Shown here: positions 30,117-36,487 of the stretch, piece after piece
Numbering within the stretch: position 1 is the first letter of the stretch
How the letters are laid out: each line of letters opens with the position of its first letter
DNA from: Pararhodobacter sp. SW119
GTDB lineage: Bacteria; Pseudomonadota; Alphaproteobacteria; Rhodobacterales; Rhodobacteraceae
Assembly: GCF_017811755.1 (NCBI RefSeq)
Contig: NZ_JADDJF010000033.1
Location: forward strand, 1-36,487
DNA: 36,487 nt
Reading direction: 5' to 3'
Program-made: the position numbers and the translations under genes
Notes under the pieces: model-generated
Told to the model about the DNA's origin: nothing
The model's database searches: none
Seen by the model: the letters and a program-made list of their open reading frames with translations, nothing else

Positions 30117-31298
30117 TCAGTGGAACTGCACCGTCGTCAACTGACCATCCTCGAACATGTACTCGCGGTAGGTGCCGGCGGCTTCGCCTGGCCCGATCAG
30201 GTTGACACCGGTGGCGCCGACATAGTCGATCTCCCCGCCTTCGGCGAGAATCTGCAAGCCGCGCGCAAGATCGCCCGCGTGGATCTCTTCGCCCGGGCCG
30301 TTGGCAACACGAAGTACGTTCGCGGCGATCCCGGCCGACGTGGCCTCACCCGCAGCCTGGGCCGCAAGCGCCAGCAACGCGGCGGCGTCATAGCTTTCTG
30401 CCACAAACGATGACGACCAGTTGATGCCGCTGTCGGTCCCGACGCGCTCCCAGTTCTCGGCGGCTGTGCCGACCGACGACGGGACTGTGCCGACCACGCC
30501 CGCGGCAGCCTCGCCGACGATGTTCGGCATGTCTTCGGTGAAGACGCCGTCGCCGACGAAGAAGGTCTCGAAGGCACCCAGCTCGTAGGCGGTTCGGATG
30601 ATGTTTGTACCGCCATCGACATAGCCCAGCACCATCAGCGCGTCGCCGCCAGCCGACGCCAGCGAACCCACTTCGGCCGAATAGTCGCCGCGCGCTTCCT
30701 CATGCGGGATAGTGGTCGTCACCGTACCACCCGCTGCGGTGAAGTTCTCGACGAAGGCGTTGGCCAGACCCGCGCCGTAGTCGTTGTTGGTATGCGTAAC
30801 CGCGACGGTGTCGATCCCACGGCCGAGCACGATATCGGAAAGAAGCTGTCCCTGCCGCGCGTCGGAGGGCGCCGTGCGGTAGAATAGCCCGCCCGAATCG
30901 AAGGTGGTGAAGCCGGGCGAGGTAGCCGAGGGCGAGATCATCGGAACACCTGTCGCCATGGCGACATTCTCCAGCACTGCGCGCGTCACGCCGGAACAAT
31001 CCGCACCCATGATCGCGATCGCCCCCTCGGACGAAATCAGTCGCTCCGCCGAAGCCTGAGCCAGCGACGAGTCGACGCAGCCGGTGTCGGCGCGTACTGA
31101 CGCGATGGTCTGGCCGCCCAGCCACTCACCGCTCTCGTTGATTTCGGCGAACGCCACTTCGGCGCCATCGGCCATATGCGGGGTGATCGATTCGATCGGT
31201 CCGGTGAAGCCTAGGAGGATGCCTATCCGCACCTCTTGCGCAAAAGCGCCCCCGGCAGCCAGCGCCGAAACGGCGGTCGCAAATAGCAGTTTCTTCAT
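30117..31298 (-). CDS. ABC transporter substrate-binding protein (branched-chain amino acid type)
   Basis: The predicted protein has 393 residues with a signal peptide (MKKLLFATAVSALAAGGAFA, cleavage near residue 20) for periplasmic export. It is a type I periplasmic binding fold of the LivJ/LivK family: VRIGILLGFTGPIESITPHMADGAEVAFAEIN at the start, GVPMISPSATSPGFT in the ligand cleft, FYRTAPSDARQG, VTHTNNDYGAG. Two cysteines (C74 and about C100) may form the family's usual disulfide. GlxA regulator upstream and transporter genes downstream on the same strand form one locus. The ligand is not predictable from this alone. Confidence 0.92.
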   Translation of the reverse strand: MKKLLFATAVSALAAGGAFAQEVRIGILLGFTGPIESITPHMADGAEVAFAEINESGEWLGGQTIASVRADTGCVDSSLAQASAERLISSEGAIAIMGADCSGVTRAVLENVAMATGVPMISPSATSPGFTTFDSGGLFYRTAPSDARQGQLLSDIVLGRGIDTVAVTHTNNDYGAGLANAFVENFTAAGGTVTTTIPHEEARGDYSAEVGSLASAGGDALMVLGYVDGGTNIIRTAYELGAFETFFVGDGVFTEDMPNIVGEAAAGVVGTVPSSVGTAAENWERVGTDSGINWSSSFVAESYDAAALLALAAQAAGEATSAGIAANVLRVANGPGEEIHAGDLARGLQILAEGGEIDYVGATGVNLIGPGEAAGTYREYMFEDGQLTTVQFH

Positions 31299-31424
31299 GG
31301 TTCACTCCCTTGAGCTTATCGTTGCCGAGCCAGCTTAGACTCCGGTTTCATCATTGAACAGAGGGATTTGCCGGGGGTTACTGGTCAAAATACCGCCAGT
31401 GAACGCTGCGGCTGCGCTCGGAAA

Positions 31425-32537
31425 TCAAGGCTCGCCCGCGGAGTCCCACTCCGGACCAGCGGGTTCCGCGCCAGCCTCGTCTTCGATGCCCTGCGCACCC
31501 CGTTCGCGATAGGGCGTCGTTCCATACTGGGCGCGGTAGCATTTCGAAAAATGCGAGGGAGAGGCGAACCCGCAGGCGAGCGCCACGTTGATCACGCTCA
31601 AGTCGGTCTGCATCAGCAGGTTCCGCGCCTTTGCCAGACGCAACTCCATGTAGTAGCGCTTTGGACTACGGTTCAGGTAGCGCCGGAACAGGCGCTCGAG
31701 CTGACGTGTCGACATGCCGACATCCTCAGCCAGTTCGGCCGGCGAAACCGGGTCTTCAATACTCGCTTCCATCGTCTCGATCACCCGACTAAGCCGAGGA
31801 TGCCTGACGCCGATCCTCGTCGGTATCGAAAGGCGCTGCATATCGCGATCGGTTCGGATCGCAGCATGGATCAGTTGATCGGACACCGCGTTGGCCAGAT
31901 CCTTGCCATGATCGTCGGCGATCAGCGCGAGGATCAAGTCGATCGAAGCGGTGCCGCCGGCACTTGTCATCCGGTTGCCATCGATCACGAAGACCGAGCG
32001 CGTGAGCACGACATCCGGGAATTCCTCGATGAAGCCATCGTAATTCTCCCAGTGGATGGTCGCCCGTCGCCCGTTCAGCAACCCGGCTTCGGCCAGCGTA
32101 TGCGCTCCCGTGCAAACCCCACCGATCACCGGCCCCTTTCGACCGATGCGGCGCAGCCAGTTGATCACCCCTCGCGCCGATGTCGTGCGGATTTCGGACC
32201 CGCCACAAACGATCACCACGTCGTCGTGCCCCACCTCGCCCAGCGGACCATCCACGATCAGACGTGCCCCGTTCGAACAGCGCACCGGCTCTCCTGTCTC
32301 AGAAAGCAGCGTGAAACTGTAAAGTGTCTGCCCGCTCATCCGATTGGCGATCCGCAAGGGCTCGACTGCCGAGGCGAATGCAAGCATCGTGAAACGGTCG
32401 AGTAACACGAAAAAGAAGCGACGATGCCGGATGGGAAGGGTCGATGCGCCAGGTGATGCCGGCGCGTGCGAAACCAGTCCGCCTCGCCTCGGCTGCGGAC
32501 GCGCTGAACCCCCAGCGTCGGGTCTGTTTCCGCTCAT
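31425..32537 (-). CDS. GlxA-family transcriptional regulator (DJ-1/PfpI domain plus AraC-type HTH)
   Basis: The predicted protein has 370 residues from the ATG at 32537. Longer in-frame starts would run into the antisense of the DAHP synthase gene and are rejected. The N-terminal half (about 35-210) is a DJ-1/PfpI-like sensor domain with the loop [16 protein letters not shown]. The C-terminal third is an AraC double HTH ([28 protein letters not shown] and [22 protein letters not shown]). Relatives control use of carnitine, glycine betaine and arginine-derived compounds. Its place directly upstream of the ABC transporter suggests that it activates that operon in response to the transported compound or a product. 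Confidence 0.88.
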   Translation of the reverse strand: MSGNRPDAGGSARPQPRRGGLVSHAPASPGASTLPIRHRRFFFVLLDRFTMLAFASAVEPLRIANRMSGQTLYSFTLLSETGEPVRCSNGARLIVDGPLGEVGHDDVVIVCGGSEIRTTSARGVINWLRRIGRKGPVIGGVCTGAHTLAEAGLLNGRRATIHWENYDGFIEEFPDVVLTRSVFVIDGNRMTSAGGTASIDLILALIADDHGKDLANAVSDQLIHAAIRTDRDMQRLSIPTRIGVRHPRLSRVIETMEASIEDPVSPAELAEDVGMSTRQLERLFRRYLNRSPKRYYMELRLAKARNLLMQTDLSVINVALACGFASPSHFSKCYRAQYGTTPYRERGAQGIEDEAGAEPAGPEWDSAGEP

Positions 32538-32655
32538 TGGCGTGCCTCGCCATGGCTGGGCTACATCATCTCTTCGCTTAGCGAATGCGCGCAGCCGAAG
32601 CAATGCAACGCGAGCGAGGGCCTTCCGGGTTGGCATGGGGCCGTCGCTTCCTGTA

Positions 32656-32690
32656 GGAAACGGCGCAACGGCGTGCGACTGCGCCGTTCC
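32656..32690 (+). promoter_or_regulatory. Hairpin immediately before the DAHP synthase ribosome binding site
   Basis: GGAAACGGCGCA (32656-32667) pairs with TGCGCCGTTCC (32680-32690) with a single bulged A. It ends three bases before AAGGAG and sits 15 bases before the start codon. It could be a leader attenuator or a translational control element for aromatic amino acid synthesis, or a terminator for an unseen upstream transcript; there is no U-tract. Confidence 0.45.
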
Positions 32691-32705
32691 CGAAGGAGAC
32701 GAGCG

Positions 32706-34076
32706 ATGAGCGATCACTGGATCAAGTCGGGCTGGCGCACGAAACCGCGCGTACAGATGCCGGAATATCCCGATGCGCAGGCACTCGGAGCCGCCGAGGC
32801 TCAACTGAGCAAGTATCCACCGCTCGTCTTTGCCGGCGAGGCGCGTGCGCTGAAGGCGCGGCTGGGCGAAGCGGCGGCCGGTCGCGCGTTTCTGTTGCAA
32901 GGCGGAGACTGCGCCGAGAGCTTTGCAGAGTTCAACGCGGACATCATTCGCGACACCTTCAAGGTGCTGCTGCAGATGGCGATCGTTCTGACCTTCGGCG
33001 CCAAGGTTCCCGTAATCAAGGTGGGGCGGATGGCCGGCCAATTCGCCAAGCCACGCTCTGCTCCGACCGAAGTCGTGGGCGGGCAAGAGTTGCCAAGTTA
33101 TCGCGGCGACATCGTCAACGGCTTCGACTTCACGGCCGAAGCGCGTGCGCCCGACCCCAGTCGAATGCTGCAGGCCTATACTCAGGCCGCGGCCAGTCTG
33201 AACTTGCTGCGGGCTTTCTCCAAAGGCGGCTTCGCCGATATCCATCGGGTCCACAACTGGACGCTCGGCTTTGCCTCGGGCGGCAACGCCGAACGCTACC
33301 GTGCGCTCTCAGATCGGATTGCCGATGCCCTGGAATTCATGACGGCGGCAGGGATCAGCAGCGAGACAGCGCCGGCAATCTCCGAGGTGGATTTCTACAC
33401 GTCTCATGAGGCATTGCTCTTGGAGTACGAGGAAGCGCTTTGCCGTATTGATACCACCACAGGGCTTCCGGTCGCGGGGTCGGGGCACATGCTTTGGATC
33501 GGCGACCGGACCCGGCAGCCGGACGGGGCGCATGTCGAATTCTGCAGCGGCGTGCAGAACCCGATCGGTTTGAAATGCGGCCCGACCCTGAACGCGGAGG
33601 ACCTCAAGCGTCTGATCGCACGGCTCAACCCAGCGAATGAAGCGGGCCGACTGACCCTGATCGCGCGCTTCGGGGCCGGCAAGGCATCAGAGCACCTGCC
33701 ACGACTGATCCGCGCCGTGCAGGAGGAAGGCGCGAAAGTGCTCTGGGTTTGCGATCCGATGCACGGCAACACGATCAAGTCGGCCTCGGGCTACAAGACG
33801 CGACCGTTCGAGCGCGTACTGCAGGAAGTTCGCGATTTCTTCGCCGTCCACAAGTCCGAGGGCACCATCCCGGGCGGCGTGCATTTCGAGATGACCGGCA
33901 AGGACGTGACCGAATGCACGGGCGGGTTGCGCGCGGTTACCGATGAGGATCTGTCGGACCGCTACCATACCGCTTGCGACCCGAGACTGAACGCCAGTCA
34001 GTCGCTCGAGCTCGCCTTCCTTGTGAGTGAAGAACTCTCCGACCGGCGTGCGGACCTGAAGCGTCGCGCTCTCTGA
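32706..34076 (+). CDS. aroG: 3-deoxy-7-phosphoheptulonate synthase, class II
   Basis: The predicted protein has 456 residues. The ATG at 32706 follows AAGGAG with good spacing. Class II (plant-type) DAHP synthase condenses phosphoenolpyruvate and erythrose 4-phosphate, the first step of the shikimate pathway. Family blocks: the metal-binding [65 protein letters not shown] and [20 protein letters not shown]. Length and ends agree with the family. A hairpin precedes the ribosome binding site. It is divergent from the GlxA regulator and independent of it in function. The symbol is by analogy only; class II enzymes carry various aro names. Confidence 0.93.
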   Translation: MSDHWIKSGWRTKPRVQMPEYPDAQALGAAEAQLSKYPPLVFAGEARALKARLGEAAAGRAFLLQGGDCAESFAEFNADIIRDTFKVLLQMAIVLTFGAKVPVIKVGRMAGQFAKPRSAPTEVVGGQELPSYRGDIVNGFDFTAEARAPDPSRMLQAYTQAAASLNLLRAFSKGGFADIHRVHNWTLGFASGGNAERYRALSDRIADALEFMTAAGISSETAPAISEVDFYTSHEALLLEYEEALCRIDTTTGLPVAGSGHMLWIGDRTRQPDGAHVEFCSGVQNPIGLKCGPTLNAEDLKRLIARLNPANEAGRLTLIARFGAGKASEHLPRLIRAVQEEGAKVLWVCDPMHGNTIKSASGYKTRPFERVLQEVRDFFAVHKSEGTIPGGVHFEMTGKDVTECTGGLRAVTDEDLSDRYHTACDPRLNASQSLELAFLVSEELSDRRADLKRRAL

Positions 34077-34227
34077 TCTTTCAGACGCTTCGGATCTTGA
34101 GTAGCGAATCGCCTGACGAGTCCGGAGAATACGTTGGCACGGGTTGTATGCCAGCACCCGGTTGCTTTGCCGCGTACTCTCCCTCACCGACTTGGTCTCT
34201 CGCCAACCGTTAAACCATTCTTCAACA

Positions 34228-35022
34228 ATGAGGCGCCAAGACTTTTCCATGCCGCGCGACCCCGCCCTTTCCGAGTTGCCTCTGCCGCTGTTTGCACCGG
34301 CCGGCGAGGACGAGGCGGTGCCCGCGCCTCTGACGGAGGGCGCGAAGCTGCCGTCCTATATACGCGACCACCGCAAGCGGCTGCGGGAGCGTTTCCTGCA
34401 CGGGGGCGCGCAGGCGATGCCTGACTACGAATTGCTGGAACTGCTGCTGTTCCGGGCGATTCCGCGGCAGGATGTGAAGCCGTTGGCGCGGCATCTGATC
34501 GAAGTCTTCGGCGATCTGGCGGCCGTGGTGTCCGCTCCGGCCGCGCGACTGACCAAGGTGCCGGGGGTGGGCGAGGCGGTGGTGGTGGAGTTGAAGCTAG
34601 CCGAGGCGATGGCGTTGCGGCTGGCGCGGGCGAGGGTTCTCAACCGGCGGGTCATTTCCAGTTGGGACGCGCTGCTGGATTACTGTCACACGGCGATGGC
34701 GCATCGGGAGACCGAGCATTTCCGGGTGCTGTTCCTGGACCGCAAGAACTGCCTGATCGCGGACGAGGAGCAGGGGCGCGGGACGGTCGATCACGTGCCG
34801 GTCTATCCGCGCGAGGTGCTGCGGCGGGCGTTGGAGTTGAACGCCTCGGCGCTCATCCTGGTGCATAACCATCCCTCCGGCGACCCCAGCCCCAGCCAGG
34901 CAGACATCGCCATGACCGAGCAGATCCGGCTGGCCGCGGAGGCGCTGTCGATCACGCTTCACGACCACCTGATCATCGGCAAGGAACGCGAAGCAAGCTT
35001 CAGGACGCTGGGCCTGATCTGA
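34228..35022 (+). CDS. radC: RadC-family JAB-domain protein
   Basis: The predicted protein has 264 residues from the ATG at 34228; an ATG at 34249 is equally possible and neither has a clear ribosome binding site. After a proline-rich N-terminus come helix-hairpin-helix-like sequence (LTKVPGVGEAVVVELKLAEA) and a JAB/MPN metalloprotease-like domain with HNHPSGDPSPSQAD, which holds the zinc-binding histidines and aspartate, and ITLHDHLIIG. RadC proteins were once linked to DNA repair, but their true function is unsettled. Complete and chromosomal in context. Confidence 0.9.
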   Translation: MRRQDFSMPRDPALSELPLPLFAPAGEDEAVPAPLTEGAKLPSYIRDHRKRLRERFLHGGAQAMPDYELLELLLFRAIPRQDVKPLARHLIEVFGDLAAVVSAPAARLTKVPGVGEAVVVELKLAEAMALRLARARVLNRRVISSWDALLDYCHTAMAHRETEHFRVLFLDRKNCLIADEEQGRGTVDHVPVYPREVLRRALELNASALILVHNHPSGDPSPSQADIAMTEQIRLAAEALSITLHDHLIIGKEREASFRTLGLI

Positions 35023-35095
35023 GCCCGTCGCGGGTCCGATTGGAGCGATTCAAGACCTTCGAGGACCGCGGTCCAAATTTGGGGCGATTATATAC

Positions 35096-35124
35096 TTGAC
35101 AAAGCAAGCGCGGTTTTGCATATT
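35096..35124 (+). promoter_or_regulatory. Near-consensus sigma-70 promoter of the IS1595 transposase gene
   Basis: TTGACA (35096-35101), a 17-base spacer, then CATATT (35119-35124). It lies 20 bases before the start codon, with AAGGAGATA between. This is an unusually strong promoter for a transposase. Confidence 0.75.
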
Positions 35125-35144
35125 GGGTTCAAGGAGATATCGCT

Positions 35145-36074
35145 ATGAACCTCACAGACCCCATTTTCAATGACGCCGACGCGGCCCGCGAATACCTTGA
35201 AGCCTCGCGTTGGGCAAATGGCGTGTTCTGCCCGCATTGCGGCGGCACCGAAAAGTGCAAAAGACTGGAAGGTTCCAAGCATCGCCCCGGCCTTTTCCAG
35301 TGCGGCGATTGCCGCAAGCAGTTCACCGTCACTGTCGGCACCGTCTTTGAGCGCTCCAAGGTTCCGCTGAACAAGTGGATGCTGGCGACGTTTCTTATGG
35401 CTTCCTCCAAGAAGGGCTACAGCGCCCATCAATTGCACCGCACCATCGGCGTTACCTACAAGACCGCATGGTTCATGTTCCATCGTATCCGCGAAGCGAT
35501 GCGCAATGACGATAAAACCCCGATGGGATCGGGCGGCGGCATTGTCGAATCCGACGAAACGTTCATCGGCAAAGACCCCAAGTTCACGCGCTACGCCAAG
35601 AACAAGCTGGGCTATCGCCAGAAGATGAAAGTTCTCGCTCTTGTGGATCGCACCACCGGCAAGATCCGCAATATGGTCATCGACCATGTCTCGCGCAAAG
35701 ACATTGACCCGATCCTCAAGGAAAACGTCGCCCGTGAGGCCCGCATGTCCACCGATGAGGCGTCCTATTACCGCCACCTTGATGGAATGTTCGCCGGACA
35801 CCTGACCGTCAACCACGGCGCGGGCGAGTACGGGCGCGGTGAAGCCCACACGAACACGCTGGAAGGTTATTTCTCCATCTTCAAGCGCGGCATGAAGGGC
35901 ATCTATCAGCACTGCGGACGCCAGCACCTGCACCGCTACACCGCAGAGTTTGCCTTCCGCTACAACCACCGCATCGCGCTGGACGTGGACGACACGATGC
36001 GCGCTAACGCGATCCTCAAGGGCGCGGAAGGCCGTCGCCTCACTTATCGGCGGGCTGACTCAATCTTCGCCTGA
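35145..36074 (+). CDS. IS1595-family transposase (ISXO2-like)
   Basis: The predicted protein has 309 residues, full length. An N-terminal zinc-ribbon pair (CPHCGG and CGDCRKQFTV) is followed by VGTVFERSKVPLNKW, then an ISXO2-like DDE domain: VESDETFIGKD with the first aspartate, VLALVDRTTGKI, VNHGAGEYGRGEAHTNTLEGYFSIFKRG, and the C-terminal YTAEFAFRYNHR. The frame is intact with a strong promoter and AAGGAGATA before the ATG, so it may be active. I could not find matching terminal inverted repeats at both sides, so the element limits are not given. It lies between RadC and unknown genes. Confidence 0.92.
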   Translation: MNLTDPIFNDADAAREYLEASRWANGVFCPHCGGTEKCKRLEGSKHRPGLFQCGDCRKQFTVTVGTVFERSKVPLNKWMLATFLMASSKKGYSAHQLHRTIGVTYKTAWFMFHRIREAMRNDDKTPMGSGGGIVESDETFIGKDPKFTRYAKNKLGYRQKMKVLALVDRTTGKIRNMVIDHVSRKDIDPILKENVAREARMSTDEASYYRHLDGMFAGHLTVNHGAGEYGRGEAHTNTLEGYFSIFKRGMKGIYQHCGRQHLHRYTAEFAFRYNHRIALDVDDTMRANAILKGAEGRRLTYRRADSIFA

Positions 36075-36209
36075 GTTCCGCGACTTGGTCGCGCGCTTGC
36101 TGGACGATTGGTCGTCTGAGGATTGACTCTCAGGTGGAGTCGAGTCCCCCTTGTGGGGCTTCGGCTTCATCTTGAGAAGGTTCTTCACTGTGTCTTCAAA
36201 TGTGGCCAC
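36060..36209 (-). CDS. Small hypothetical protein convergent with the IS1595 transposase
   Basis: The frame encodes 49 residues from a GTG at 36209 after a GGGGG stretch. N-terminal ATFEDTVKNLLKMKPKPHKG is followed by a serine-rich charged tail. The look (ATF.D.VK..L...PKPHK) is one I associate with small proteins beside transposase genes. Its last 15 bases overlap the end of the transposase gene on the other strand, so the two transcripts are complementary at their 3' ends. It might be an IS passenger or an old host gene. Function unknown. Confidence 0.5.
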   Translation of the reverse strand: MATFEDTVKNLLKMKPKPHKGDSTPPESQSSDDQSSSKRATKSRNSGED

Positions 36210-36234
36210 GCCAATCCCCCTTCTTGGCCCGAAA

Positions 36235-36487
36235 CTAAAGGTCGAGCGCGCAAAGCGCCACCTTTCGGATTTCCAGCAGACCATGCGGGTCTTCTTTGAA
36301 AGTAATCCATACGAACTGATGGTCTAGAGTGACGAGAGAACCGGAGATCAGGTCTACTGTGTCCGGGTGAATGCATGCCCCCCGGGCGAACTCAGCGTTA
36401 TTGCGGGCGATGTGGTGCACAATTTGCGATCCGCTCTCGACCAAATGGTGTGCGCGCTCGTCAGGGCAAATCGCAAGCAGGTTTCTG
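36235..36487 (-). CDS. Unknown protein, N-terminus beyond the window
   Basis: A minus-strand frame stays open to the right edge without a stop, encoding at least 84 residues. It contains ERAHHLVESGSQIVHHIARN, ACIHPDTVDLISGSLVTLD, HQFVWITFKEDPHGLLEIR and a hydrophobic end. An internal TTG exists at 36444, but the frame continues upstream in protein-like composition. I do not recognise the family. Confidence 0.5.
   Translation of the reverse strand, partial: RNLLAICPDERAHHLVESGSQIVHHIARNNAEFARGACIHPDTVDLISGSLVTLDHQFVWITFKEDPHGLLEIRKVALCALDL

Noticed and set aside
35040-36487. Terminal inverted repeats delimiting the IS1595 element
   Set aside because: I compared the region before 35145 with that after 36074 by eye and found no convincing inverted match.

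Overview
The window is GC-rich DNA from an alphaproteobacterium, most likely Rhodobacterales (Paracoccaceae/Roseobacter-type). This is inferred from the liv-type ABC operon with a GlxA-family regulator, the class II DAHP synthase, the ArsR-rhodanese sulfur cluster and the DUF6538-type integrase. Two parts are clear. The left 25 kb is a mosaic accessory island full of truncated genes, recombinase scraps, IS remnants and tRNA 3' halves. From an intact tRNA-Gln(UUG) at 25457-25531 rightwards the DNA looks like chromosomal backbone.

Left island. A three-gene cassette of unrecognised proteins (1495-3240) recurs as an anciently diverged second copy (20405-22129). Gene order, overlaps and gene lengths are preserved, and so are structured non-coding elements: a leader hairpin, a hairpin enclosing the Shine-Dalgarno of the second gene, and three tandem hairpins behind the third gene. 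The last element shows paired compensatory substitutions between copies, which argues that its structure is under selection. Each copy has a tyrosine-recombinase remnant upstream and a tRNA 3'-half scar downstream (tRNA-Cys at 3428; a CAU-anticodon tRNA at 22916). This is my best candidate for an undescribed system.

Between the two copies lie several units. There is a secreted PHP-type metallo-hydrolase (3955-6867). A C-terminal fragment with a PD-(D/E)XK nuclease motif (7314-8579) is cut off by a 5'-truncated IS256 element (8583-9370). Next comes a complete prokaryotic viperin (9587-10441), then a secreted endonuclease/exonuclease/phosphatase-fold enzyme (11467-12324). A both-ends-truncated SF2 helicase of the type found in defence islands (13565-15450) is fused to a cysteine desulfurase that has lost its C-terminus. 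A sulfur-handling operon follows (cysteine desulfurase, rhodanese, DsrE-like, MFS transporter, sterol-desaturase tail), divergent from its ArsR-rhodanese regulator with a palindromic operator between them. A second pair of small homologous loci (13270-13560 and 22174-22638) adds to the mosaic duplication. The integrase at 23166-25370 abuts the 3' end of tRNA-Gln, so the island was probably inserted there; its far attachment site is not visible in the window.

Right backbone. On the minus strand a GlxA-family regulator is followed by a branched-chain amino acid type ABC transporter: binding protein, a strong terminator, then two ATPases, two permeases and a MobA-like nucleotidyltransferase in one tightly overlapping operon. 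On the plus strand are class II DAHP synthase with a leader hairpin, RadC, and an IS1595-family transposase with a near-consensus promoter. A small convergent gene and a partial unknown gene close the window.
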